This document shows, in pieces, positions 1 to 6,912 of a stretch of 13,309 nt of DNA (its first letter is position 1; each line of letters begins with the position of its first letter). A program made the translations under genes and the position numbers. The notes under the pieces were generated by a model. The model saw nothing but the letters and a program-made list of their open reading frames with translations. It was not told the DNA's origin and made no database searches. This DNA comes from Lachnospiraceae bacterium (GTDB taxonomy: Bacteria > Bacillota > Clostridia > Lachnospirales > Lachnospiraceae), in NCBI GenBank assembly GCA_017446125.1, contig JAFSRL010000041.1, forward strand, positions 1-13,309, read 5' to 3'.

Positions 1-92
1 CAGAGGGGCGGGGTACAGTGACTCACTCTTCCGGGGATGAGCGCGTCACTGTACCCGTCCCCCTGACTCACTCACCGTCCCCCTGACTCACT
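1..92. repeat. REP/BIME-like palindromic repeat abutting the 3' end of rlmD (truncated by window edge)
   Basis: Left arm 1-22 and right arm 45-65 are near-complementary around the core ggggacgggtacagtgac, with a short central segment between them. TGACTCA heptamers occur at 19-25, 64-70 and 84-90. In the right half the inner heptamer reads as TGAG-CGCG-TCA (38-48), as if 4 nt had been inserted into TGAGTCA. An exact 18-bp direct repeat, 55-72 and 75-92, shows that the outer end of the unit has been duplicated with a 20-bp period. The outermost heptamer (84-90) contains the TGA stop of rlmD. The left end probably continues beyond position 1. The same unit occurs inside rlmD at 318-423. The repeat structure is directly visible; its identity as a transposase-mobilised REP is inference. 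Confidence 0.8.
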
Positions 93-1416
93 TCTCCAAC
101 AGCAGCACTGCCTCGACATTTTTCGTCCACGGAAATTGATCCAAACAGCACGACTGCGTCACCGCATACCCTGCCGCGCGTAAAACGGGCAGGTCCTTCA
201 AAAGGGACTGCGGCTTGCACGACACATAGACGATTGCGGGCACGCCAAACGCCGCGATTTGTTTCAATGCCTTCGGGTGCACCCCGTCGCGGGGCGGGTC
301 TAAAATGATGATGTCGGGGTGAGTCAAGGGGGACGGGTACACTGACTCATTTTTCCCCGGCGACTCCGGCTGCTCACTACACTGTGAAAAATGAGTCACT
401 GTACCCGTCCCCTCTGACTCACCTGTCTCCAGTACACGCAACACATCCCCCGCAATAAACGCACAGTTCTTCAGTCCGTTCACGGCAGCGTTTTCGCGTG
501 CGGCATTCACCGCTTCCTCCACGATTTCGACACCGTAAACCTTGTCCGCCACGTCCGCCATCAGTTGCGCAATCGTGCCGGTGCCGGAGTAGAGGTCGTA
601 AAGCACGCCCACGTGCTCTTTGCCTTCCCTTGAAAGCGCCGTGCGCACATAGTCGCGCACGATGGTATAAAGCACCTCCGCGGAGGCGGTGTTCGTCTGG
701 AAAAACGAAAAGGGGGTGATCTTAAAGGAAAGCCCTAAGATTTTATCCGTAATAGAATCCTGCCCGTACAGCACATTTGTCCCGCCGTCCTTTATGGCGT
801 CGGACACGGAATCGTTCACGGTATGCAAAACACTTGTGAGCACCCCGTCAAACGCAATCCCCTGCAGCACGGAACAGTACGCGTCAAGCAGGGTATCTTC
901 TGCGCCCGCATCCTCAGGATTTGTCGAAGTCGTCACCAGGTCGACCATGATTTCCCCGGTGTGATACCCCTTGCGCACCAGAAGGTGCCGCAAAAACCCT
1001 TCCTGCCGCTTGCGGTGATAATACCGCACCTTCCCCGCCTCATACAGCGGTCCAAAAAAGGAAAGCGTCGCACGCAAAATCCTGCGGTAATCCTCATCCA
1101 CAATCACGCAGTCCGGCACGGAAACGACATTATAAAAGGACCCGCGCGCATGCATGCCAAGCGTTAAGGGTCCGTCCTTCACATCATCCCCGAAGGAGAA
1201 TTCCATTTTATTGCGGTAACCGTAAACACAAGGTGACTTTTTGATGCCGGAAAACGGCACGTCACCCAGGATCTCTTTTACGATTGCCTCCTTCTTCTTT
1301 AAGTATTCCTCTTCCGGAAGCCCTAAGTAGAAACAGCCGCCGCAGGTTCCAAACTGCGGACAGGGACTCTTTTCGGGGTCTCCCCCTACGGATAAATCAC
1401 GTTTCCGGCGCCGCAT
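88..1416 (-). CDS. rlmD: 23S rRNA (uracil-C5)-methyltransferase, RlmD/RumA type, with in-frame repeat insertion
   Basis: Radical-free, SAM-dependent m5U RNA methyltransferase of the TrmA/RumA family, expected to methylate 23S rRNA. From the chosen ATG (442 aa) the iron-sulfur cysteines are C19, C25 and C28 (CPQFGTCGGC) and probably C103. A FSFFQTNT motif surrounds Q240, the SAM motif DLYSGTGT starts near 274, DPPRD is at 373-377, the catalytic Cys is C400 (VSCKP) and the general base is probably E435 (NVEAVLLL). No N-terminal TRAM domain is present. Residues about 332-366, between GDVLRVLE and PDIIILDPP, are encoded by a palindromic repeat and replace a loop that is normally a few residues long. 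All catalytic motifs remain in frame, so the enzyme may still work. The start is uncertain: ATG 1416 lacks a clear Shine-Dalgarno and overlaps the upstream gene by 20 nt, suggesting coupling. The open frame extends to a TTG at 1473, but those codons mirror the neighbour's acidic tail. The TGA stop lies in repeat DNA. The rRNA target position (E. coli U1939 or U747 equivalents) cannot be told from sequence. Confidence 0.9.
   Translation of the reverse strand: MRRRKRDLSVGGDPEKSPCPQFGTCGGCFYLGLPEEEYLKKKEAIVKEILGDVPFSGIKKSPCVYGYRNKMEFSFGDDVKDGPLTLGMHARGSFYNVVSVPDCVIVDEDYRRILRATLSFFGPLYEAGKVRYYHRKRQEGFLRHLLVRKGYHTGEIMVDLVTTSTNPEDAGAEDTLLDAYCSVLQGIAFDGVLTSVLHTVNDSVSDAIKDGGTNVLYGQDSITDKILGLSFKITPFSFFQTNTASAEVLYTIVRDYVRTALSREGKEHVGVLYDLYSGTGTIAQLMADVADKVYGVEIVEEAVNAARENAAVNGLKNCAFIAGDVLRVLETGESEGTGTVTHFSQCSEQPESPGKNESVYPSPLTHPDIIILDPPRDGVHPKALKQIAAFGVPAIVYVSCKPQSLLKDLPVLRAAGYAVTQSCCLDQFPWTKNVEAVLLLEK
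318..423. repeat. 106-bp REP/BIME-like palindrome inserted in frame within rlmD
   Basis: Arms 318-354 and 387-423 are 37 nt each and complementary except at three positions; the centre, 355-386, is 32 nt. Each arm is itself bounded by TGAGTCA and TGACTCA (320-326 with 343-349; 392-398 with 415-421), so each half can fold alone or the whole can form one long hairpin. The core, ggggacgggtacagtgactca, is shared with the copy at 1-92. On the rlmD coding strand only one of three frames through the element is free of stops, and rlmD uses that frame. The opposite strand also has one stop-free frame. No convincing target-site duplication is seen; a GACA tetramer flanks both ends on the coding strand but could be chance. 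No transposase gene lies in the window. Confidence 0.88.
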
Positions 1417-1672
1417 CGAAGGTGTCGTCGTCGAAGTCTTCGTCCTCGAAATCATCGTCGAACTCATCATCAAAGTCGTCGATGTAGGAAGGCGTCATAT
1501 AACGGTAAACGGCATACGCAATGAGCGCGATCACAACCACCGCGCCGATAATCCCCAGAACAATCCAAAGCGTATTGCTCTTTTCCTTCACTTCATTTTT
1601 CTTCCTGCGTAAAATATCCGCTGCCTGAACCGCAGTGACCAGTTCGTCGATATGGTCCTTCACATAATCCAT
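1397..1672 (-). CDS. Small single-pass membrane protein with acidic Phe-Asp/Glu-rich C-terminal tail, function unknown
   Basis: A 91-aa protein starting at ATG 1672 with a good Shine-Dalgarno (GGGAGG, about 8 nt upstream). Residues 1-33 are polar and basic near the end (RRKK at 22-25). Residues about 34-56 form one hydrophobic helix (WIVLGIIGAVVVIALIAYAV). Residues 65-86 are almost entirely Asp/Glu with Phe at 67, 71, 75, 80 and 85. The basic flank before the helix suggests the N-terminus is cytoplasmic and the acidic tail external, by the positive-inside rule. There is no cleavable signal peptide and no enzyme motif. It follows pcrA after a 69-nt gap with no clear terminator, and its last codons contain the start of rlmD, so it may be co-transcribed with either or both. 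I do not recognise a characterised family. Confidence 0.75.
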   Translation of the reverse strand: MDYVKDHIDELVTAVQAADILRRKKNEVKEKSNTLWIVLGIIGAVVVIALIAYAVYRYMTPSYIDDFDDEFDDDFEDEDFDDDTFDAAPET

Positions 1673-1741
1673 TGTAGCCCCTCCCGCCGTGAAGCGAAAA
1701 CTTTTGTCAGAAGTTTCAATAAAAACATCTTATCATGAAAT

Positions 1742-4036
1742 CTACAATTTTTCCAATTTCGCAAACGCCGCGTACATGATTCGTACCTCGCCGTCATCGA
1801 ACCGCACCTCGACCTTCGTATCGCGCGCGCCCTTCTCCATCGAGACGACCTCTCCGTCGCCCCACTTTAAGTGCCGCACCCGGTCGCCTTCTTCGTAAGC
1901 AATCTCGACCGGCGGCGGAGCTCCCTTGTGCAGCGCGTTCATTCCCCTCGCCGCACCCGCGATAAACGGCGCCTGCTTCGTCACCTTCTTCGGAATTGCC
2001 TTCGGGCGGGCAAAAGAAATCTCTCTGAAATCATCGTCCTCATCCGGAATGGTGTATGCGTTATTTCGGTAATTTCCACCTGTTTTATCGTTTATCAGTT
2101 CCGGCGGAATTTCCTCGACAAACCGGCTGACGCGGCTGTACCGGATTTCCCCGTGCGTCATACGGCTTCGTGCAGCCGTCAGTGTCAGCCGCTTCTTGGC
2201 GCGCGTGAACCCGACGTACGCCAGACGACGTTCCTCCTCGAGGGCATCGCCGCCGCTTTCCGCTTCCCTGATTGACATGTCGGAAGGAAAGAGTCTGTCC
2301 TCCATGCCGGCGATGGTTACATGGGAAAACTCCAATCCCTTCGCCGCATGCAGGGTCATTAAGAGGACGCGCTCCGAACCGCCCTCCACGCTGTCAATGT
2401 CCGCGACAAGCGCAACCTCCTCCAGGAATCCGGAGAGCGTCGCGCCGTCCTCCGTCTCCTGCGCCTCCTCTTCGTAAGCCACAATCTTGGAAAGCAGTTC
2501 GTCGATGTTCGCCGCACGGTCGTTGTCACCGGATGCGTCATCGTCGTCAAGCTCCTTGATGTAATCCAAGTACTTCACGGTATTGATGACATCCCGCAAA
2601 AGCTCCTCCAGCGAACAGCTTTGCTCCTTCGTGCGGAAGGCACGGATTAAGGTGACAAAGCTCTTTAACTTCGAAAGGCTCCTTGCAACCGCGGGAATGT
2701 TTTCCGCCTCGCACAGCGCGTCGAAAAAGGAGATGTTGTTGTTTGACGCGTACGTTTGCACATGCTCCACCGTCGTCGCGCCGATTCCGCGCTTGGGCAC
2801 ATTAATGATGCGGCGTACCGCAAGGTCGTCGATGCCGTTGTCGATGGTTTTTAAGTACGCAAGCAGGTCCTTGATTTCCTTACGCGCATAGAAGTTGACG
2901 CCGCCCACCAGCGTATAGGGAATCCCCTCCTTCACGAAGCGTTCTTCTATCAGACGTGACTGCGCGTTCGTGCGGTAGAGCACCGCGATTTCGGAATAGG
3001 GAACGCGCTCCAAGCGGTGTGCCCTGCCCGTTTCCTGTGCGATGAATTCCGCTTCCTCCGGTGCTGTCTGGAAAAGATACAGCACGGGCTTTTCCTCTCC
3101 TGCAATCTCCGACCACAGGTGCTTGTTCTTACGCCCGCGGTTGTGCCGGATCAAGGCATTCGCGGTGTCCAAAACCGGCTGCGTCGAGCGGTAGTTTTGC
3201 TCCAGCTTAATCACATACGCGTCCGGATAAACGCTTACAAAGTCTAAGATGTTGCGGATGTTCGCGCCGCGGAATTTGTAGATGGACTGGTCGTCGTCAC
3301 CCACCACGCACAGATTCCGGTGCGCGGCACTCAACAAACGGATGAGCTCAAACTGCGCCGTATTCGTATCCTGATACTCGTCGACGTGAATGTAGAGATA
3401 CTTCTCCTGAAACCGTTGCAGCACATCCGGATATTTTTGAAACAGTCGAACACAGTTGACGATCAAATCGTCAAAGTCCATCGCGTTGTTCTTCTTCAAT
3501 TCATTCTCGTATTCGCGGTACGCGGTCGCGACACGATGAAGCATTCTGTCGGTCGCAACACTTACGGCATACTCCTCGACGGACACCAAGTTATCCTTGC
3601 AGGTCGAGATGCGGCTCTTGATTGCGCGTGCCTTCATCTGCGCCGTCTCCAACTGGTAGCGCTTGCAGATGCTCTTTAAGACACTCATGGAATCGTCCGT
3701 GTCGTAAATCGTAAAGTGCGGCGTGTATCCCAAAAGGTCTGCGTACTGCCGTAAGATGCGCGCGCAGGTTGCGTGGAAGGTGCCCACGTGCACGGCGTCC
3801 GCGCCGTACTCCACGATTCTGTCGACACGCTCCCGCAGCTCCCCGGCCGCCTTGTTCGTAAAGGTGATGGCGAGAATGTTCCACGGGTTCACCCGCTTCT
3901 CCCCGATTAAGTACGCAATGCGGTGAATGAGCACGCGCGTCTTGCCGCTGCCCGCCCCCGCTAAAATCAGAACCGGCCCTTCGGTTTGAAGGACCGCCTG
4001 TTTTTGCTGTTCGTTTAATGATGTAAAATAATCCAA
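1742..4036 (-). CDS. pcrA: ATP-dependent DNA helicase PcrA (UvrD/Rep family, superfamily 1A)
   Basis: A 3'-5' DNA helicase used in nucleotide excision repair, in removing RecA filaments and in resolving replication-transcription conflicts. The 764-aa protein has the Q-motif region (LNEQQKQAV), Walker A AGAGSGKT at 26-33, motif Ia TFTNKAA near 58-64, Walker B DEYQDT at 219-224, motif III GDDDQSIYKFRG at 246-257, motif IV QNYRST near 280, motif V TLHAAKGLEF and motif VI AYVGFTRAKKRL. The C-terminal 50 or so residues (GDRVRHLKWGDGEVVS...VRFDDGEVR) match the Tudor-like tail that in PcrA contacts RNA polymerase. Length is normal for the family. The start is TTG at 4034-4036, chosen because the protein begins there at the family's usual place and because AAAGGA lies about 9-10 nt upstream, within the last codons of the DUF1836 gene, which ends 5 nt before the TTG. 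That arrangement suggests translational coupling. Confidence 0.97.
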   Translation of the reverse strand: MDYFTSLNEQQKQAVLQTEGPVLILAGAGSGKTRVLIHRIAYLIGEKRVNPWNILAITFTNKAAGELRERVDRIVEYGADAVHVGTFHATCARILRQYADLLGYTPHFTIYDTDDSMSVLKSICKRYQLETAQMKARAIKSRISTCKDNLVSVEEYAVSVATDRMLHRVATAYREYENELKKNNAMDFDDLIVNCVRLFQKYPDVLQRFQEKYLYIHVDEYQDTNTAQFELIRLLSAAHRNLCVVGDDDQSIYKFRGANIRNILDFVSVYPDAYVIKLEQNYRSTQPVLDTANALIRHNRGRKNKHLWSEIAGEEKPVLYLFQTAPEEAEFIAQETGRAHRLERVPYSEIAVLYRTNAQSRLIEERFVKEGIPYTLVGGVNFYARKEIKDLLAYLKTIDNGIDDLAVRRIINVPKRGIGATTVEHVQTYASNNNISFFDALCEAENIPAVARSLSKLKSFVTLIRAFRTKEQSCSLEELLRDVINTVKYLDYIKELDDDDASGDNDRAANIDELLSKIVAYEEEAQETEDGATLSGFLEEVALVADIDSVEGGSERVLLMTLHAAKGLEFSHVTIAGMEDRLFPSDMSIREAESGGDALEEERRLAYVGFTRAKKRLTLTAARSRMTHGEIRYSRVSRFVEEIPPELINDKTGGNYRNNAYTIPDEDDDFREISFARPKAIPKKVTKQAPFIAGAARGMNALHKGAPPPVEIAYEEGDRVRHLKWGDGEVVSMEKGARDTKVEVRFDDGEVRIMYAAFAKLEKL

Positions 4037-4041
4037 CGGAT

Positions 4042-4689
4042 TTAATCCTTTCGTTTCTTCTCCCTTGCGGGCTTTCCCTTCTTTCCTTCCGGCGCACGCT
4101 TTGCACTTAAGCGGTCGATTGTCTTCTCGATCAAGAGCTTTTTCATGTAAACGTCATAGGCGGTCACGACCAAAAACGCCAGGGTGCGCAGCTCCTCGCC
4201 CTCCGCCTCATCCAGCTCAGGAAACGCGTCCTTTGTAATCTGTGCCTTCTTCGTCAGGCCGTTAATTAAGGTCTCCCTGTCCTCTAAAATCAGGCGTTGC
4301 ATCGTTTCGTAGATCTTGCTTAGGTTGACATCCTCCGTATCGGAAACATGGAAGCGCTCCTTCAAGGGTGCAATCAACGTGTTGATGTCGCTGATGGAAA
4401 GAATGCTCTTTAAGTAATAGATAAAAATCAGGAGCAGCAAATGATCCTTCGAATACTTCTTACGGATGGGCGGCGGCAGCAAATCATTCTTTGCATAGTT
4501 GTTGATCATCGTCTTCGTGAGAATCTTATCGCTCTTGGGATAACGCGAACGCTCCCGCAAATGATCGTCCATGAACGTCGTCAACTGGTCCATGTACAAA
4601 TCGATGCCGGGAATCTCCTCCAAAGCAATCCCGTCTGACTTATTCACTTCGTTCAACATTGTTTCAAGAATGCGTTCCAATTCCGTCAT
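4042..4689 (-). CDS. DUF1836 domain-containing protein
   Basis: A 215-aa protein starting at ATG 4689 with GGAG 6 nt upstream; the open frame extends further, but that part lies inside recN. It contains the segment typical of DUF1836: a SDKILTKTMINNYAKNDLLPPP-like stretch (described here in part), then KKYSKDHLLLLIFIYYLK and a SISDINTLI turn. This resembles the helix-turn-helix layout of MerR-type regulators, so DNA binding is plausible but unproven. The C-terminus is strongly basic (GKKGKPAREKKRKD). No membrane segment is convincing: the LLLLIFIYYL stretch is short and fits a buried helix. It follows recN by 11 nt and precedes pcrA by 5 nt, and its final codons form the pcrA ribosome binding site. 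Function is unknown. Its place between two DNA-repair genes hints at coordinated expression, not necessarily at a repair role. Confidence 0.85.
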   Translation of the reverse strand: MTELERILETMLNEVNKSDGIALEEIPGIDLYMDQLTTFMDDHLRERSRYPKSDKILTKTMINNYAKNDLLPPPIRKKYSKDHLLLLIFIYYLKSILSISDINTLIAPLKERFHVSDTEDVNLSKIYETMQRLILEDRETLINGLTKKAQITKDAFPELDEAEGEELRTLAFLVVTAYDVYMKKLLIEKTIDRLSAKRAPEGKKGKPAREKKRKD

Positions 4690-4700
4690 CTTGTTCTCCG

Positions 4701-6413
4701 TCAGCCCTTGAGCCGCTTTGCCTCTTCGCACAGGCGCAGCGCGTTTTCGTATGCCGCGCGTGACACCTCCGCATTTTCATCCCCCGTGTCTCCCAAAATT
4801 CTCGCAAGCTCCTTCACACGCTCCTCTTCCTCGATTATCCGGATGCGCGAGAAGGTCCGCGCGTTTTCGTCCGTGCGCACCACTTCCTTGTCGATGAAAA
4901 AGTGCGTGTCCGCCATCGCCGCGATCTGCGCTAAGTGCGTGATGCAAATCAGCTGTCTGTCCTTTGACAACGCGCCCAGCCGCTCCGCCACCTTCCACGC
5001 GGTCACGCCGCTGATGCCGGCATCCACTTCATCAAAGATCATCGTCTGTGATTCCGTCCTGTCCGCAAGCAGCGTCTTTAACGCCAGCATGATTCTGGAA
5101 AGCTCGCCGCCGGATGCCACCTGTGTCAGGGGCTTTAACGGCTCGCCCGGATTCAACGAAATGAAGAATTCCACATCGTCAAATCCGTTCGCGTTAAGTA
5201 CCTCTTCCTCCGCGACAACGCGCACCTCAAATCCGTTCTCCAAAAAGTTGAGCTCGGAAAGCACCTCGCGCATCTGTTCGGAAAGCTTCTTCGCGTACGC
5301 GCTTCTCACCTCATGCACGGCGTGCGCCGAAGACAGTGCTTCCTTCCTCGTCTTTTCCACACGCTCCTTTGCGACGCGCAGCGCATTGTCCAGATCGTTT
5401 AAGCGCGAAAGCTGTTCTTCCTTTTCCTCTTTATAGGATAGAATCTTCTCAATCGTTCCGCCATACTTATCCTTCAAGCGGTTGATTAGGTTCAACCGTT
5501 CCGTCACCTGCATAAACTGCGCAGGGTCGTACGCGTCCTCCTCCATGGCGCGGGACGCCGTATGCGAAATCTCCTGCAAGAGCGCGTCCACGTCACCCAA
5601 AGAGTCCGCAATCGAGGAAGCGGTCTCGTCAAAGGCGCGCACCGCGTTCAATTCCTTCAACGCACGCACCACCATGTCAGAGGCGGTCTCGCCGCCATCG
5701 CTTACGGAAAGTGCCTTCGCCAGCGCAAGCGCCTCCGTAATTTTTTCCGCGTTCGACATCTTGCGGTAGCGTTCCTCAAGCGTTGTATCCTCGCCCGTAA
5801 CAAGAGAAGCTTCATTGATCTCGTCCAGCTCGTACTGCGCAAGATCCGCTTCGCGTTTTCTGGTGGCGTCGTCGATGTCACATTCGGAAAGCACACGCAG
5901 CGCTTCCTTGTATGCCGCGTAACTCTCCTGCATCCTTGCAAGCACTTCGCTTAACGCCTCGCTTGCGTACGCGTCCAAAAGCTTTGCCTGCTCCTTCTTT
6001 TGCAAAAGCGACTGGTGGTCGTTTTGTCCGTGAATCTGAATGAGCTCCTTCGCAAGCTCCCGCATCTGTTTTAAGGAAACGGTCTCGCCGCCCACCTTCG
6101 CCACACTTCTACTCTTCGTGATGCGGCGCTCCAAAATCACGCTGTCATCCGGCTCGACCGCCAGCTCCATCTCGCGAATCTTTTGCAGCGTCTGTTCGTT
6201 CAGGTTCGAAAACGTCAGTGTAATGAGGGCATACTCCGCACCCTCACGGATGACGTTGCCCTTCGCCGCATCGCCCAGCGCAAGCGTGATGCTGCCGATG
6301 ACCACACTCTTTCCGGCACCCGTCTCACCGGTTAAGATGTTGAGCCCGTCCGCAAAGGTGATCTCCTCTTCGTCGATTAACGCTAAGTTTTTAATGTACA
6401 GACTATAGAGCAT
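4701..6413 (-). CDS. recN: DNA repair protein RecN
   Basis: An SMC-like ATPase recruited early to double-strand breaks, where it helps gather ends for recombination. The 570-aa protein has Walker A GETGAGKS at 29-36 in the N-terminal half-head. A central region rich in Glu, Lys, Leu and Arg is likely coiled coil. The C-terminal half-head has the ABC signature ASGGELSRIM, Walker B MIFDEVDAGISG and the switch His in ICITHLAQIAAMAD. Length is normal for RecN. ATG 6413 has GGAG 4-5 nt upstream and lies inside the end of argR (11-nt overlap), so translation is probably coupled. It sits directly after argR as in many Clostridia and Bacilli, but the genes that follow differ from the sporulation genes often found there. 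Confidence 0.97.
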   Translation of the reverse strand: MLYSLYIKNLALIDEEEITFADGLNILTGETGAGKSVVIGSITLALGDAAKGNVIREGAEYALITLTFSNLNEQTLQKIREMELAVEPDDSVILERRITKSRSVAKVGGETVSLKQMRELAKELIQIHGQNDHQSLLQKKEQAKLLDAYASEALSEVLARMQESYAAYKEALRVLSECDIDDATRKREADLAQYELDEINEASLVTGEDTTLEERYRKMSNAEKITEALALAKALSVSDGGETASDMVVRALKELNAVRAFDETASSIADSLGDVDALLQEISHTASRAMEEDAYDPAQFMQVTERLNLINRLKDKYGGTIEKILSYKEEKEEQLSRLNDLDNALRVAKERVEKTRKEALSSAHAVHEVRSAYAKKLSEQMREVLSELNFLENGFEVRVVAEEEVLNANGFDDVEFFISLNPGEPLKPLTQVASGGELSRIMLALKTLLADRTESQTMIFDEVDAGISGVTAWKVAERLGALSKDRQLICITHLAQIAAMADTHFFIDKEVVRTDENARTFSRIRIIEEEERVKELARILGDTGDENAEVSRAAYENALRLCEEAKRLKG

Positions 6414-6879
6414 ACTCTCCGAAGCGGCGCTTGCCGGTCATTTCATACAACAGTGCGCAGGACTTCTCCGCGACCTCGTTTGTTCTGGTTGCTACCATGA
6501 TGGTATCATCACCCGCAATCGAGCCGATGTGCCCTTCGAACTCAAGGGCATCGATGCTTGCGGCAGCCGCCATCGCCATGCCGGAAACCGTCTTCACAAC
6601 CAGCAGGTTGCCTGCCGCCTCCGCACTCGAGAAGGTCGTGCGTAAAACATTCACGTACTTCTCCTTCATGATGCCGGACGCATGCCCGCTCACGGCATAC
6701 TTCTGCTTGCCGCCGGGAATCGAAACCTTGGTTAAGTTCAAATCCCTGATGTCACGCGATACCGTTGCCTGCGTCACCTTGAAGCCTTCCGAGCGAAGGA
6801 TTTGTGCCAGCTCCTCCTGTCTTCCGATCTCCTTGGACGCGATCAGCTCCAAAATTCTTTCATGTCGATCTCGTTTCAT
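6403..6879 (-). CDS. argR: Arginine repressor ArgR (AhrC)
   Basis: Arginine-responsive transcription factor that represses arginine synthesis and may activate catabolic genes. Start chosen at ATG 6879 because AAAGGAGC lies 5 nt upstream; a GTG at 6897 would place that site inside the gene. The resulting 158 aa have an N-terminal winged helix (EELAQILRSEGFKVTQATVSRDI, of which the SRDI recognition motif is at 41-44) and a C-terminal oligomerisation and arginine-binding domain with IGSIAGDDTIMV around 118-128; the paired Asp residues 124-125 contact arginine in known ArgR structures. Length is normal. It follows tlyA by 40 nt, overlaps recN by 11 nt, and has a small GC hairpin just before its ribosome binding site. 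No obvious ARG box was seen nearby. Confidence 0.96.
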   Translation of the reverse strand: MKRDRHERILELIASKEIGRQEELAQILRSEGFKVTQATVSRDIRDLNLTKVSIPGGKQKYAVSGHASGIMKEKYVNVLRTTFSSAEAAGNLLVVKTVSGMAMAAAASIDALEFEGHIGSIAGDDTIMVATRTNEVAEKSCALLYEMTGKRRFGEYAL

Positions 6880-6895
6880 CTTGCTCCTTTCTTTC

Positions 6896-6912
6896 ACCGC
6901 GTACTGCGCGGT
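6896..6912 (-). promoter_or_regulatory. GC-rich hairpin immediately upstream of the argR ribosome binding site
   Basis: In the transcript, ACCGCG-CAGTA-CGCGGT forms a perfect 6-bp stem with a 5-nt loop, ending about 5 nt before the AAAGGAG of argR. No T-run follows, so it is not a normal intrinsic terminator. It could affect argR translation or mark an RNA processing or stability site, or it may be chance in a GC-rich spacer. It lies exactly where related genomes often carry nadK. Confidence 0.35.

Noticed and set aside
318..423. Insertion in rlmD considered as an intein or a programmed frameshift
   Set aside because: At about 35 residues it is far too short for an intein and has no splicing motifs. 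The frame is continuous on both sides, so no frameshift is needed.
1..430. CRISPR array suggested by repeated GTCCCC/TGACTCA blocks
   Set aside because: The repeats are inverted pairs with irregular spacing and mostly within a coding gene; there are no regular unique spacers.
1673..1741. Promoter or terminator between pcrA and the small membrane protein
   Set aside because: Only a weak AAACTT/AAGTTT inverted repeat and hexamers with 4 of 6 matches were seen, not enough to call either.
4690..4731. Earlier start of the DUF1836 gene inside recN
   Set aside because: ATG 4689 has a well-spaced GGAG and the upstream codons duplicate the recN end in another frame.
4708..5436. Long plus-strand open frame opposite recN (242 codons)
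   Set aside because: It is antisense to a gene with all RecN motifs, its translation is Ser/Ala/Thr-rich low complexity without recognisable motifs, and no ribosome binding site stands out. Similar long frames lie opposite dxs, ispA, xseA, pcrA and argR and arise from codon bias.
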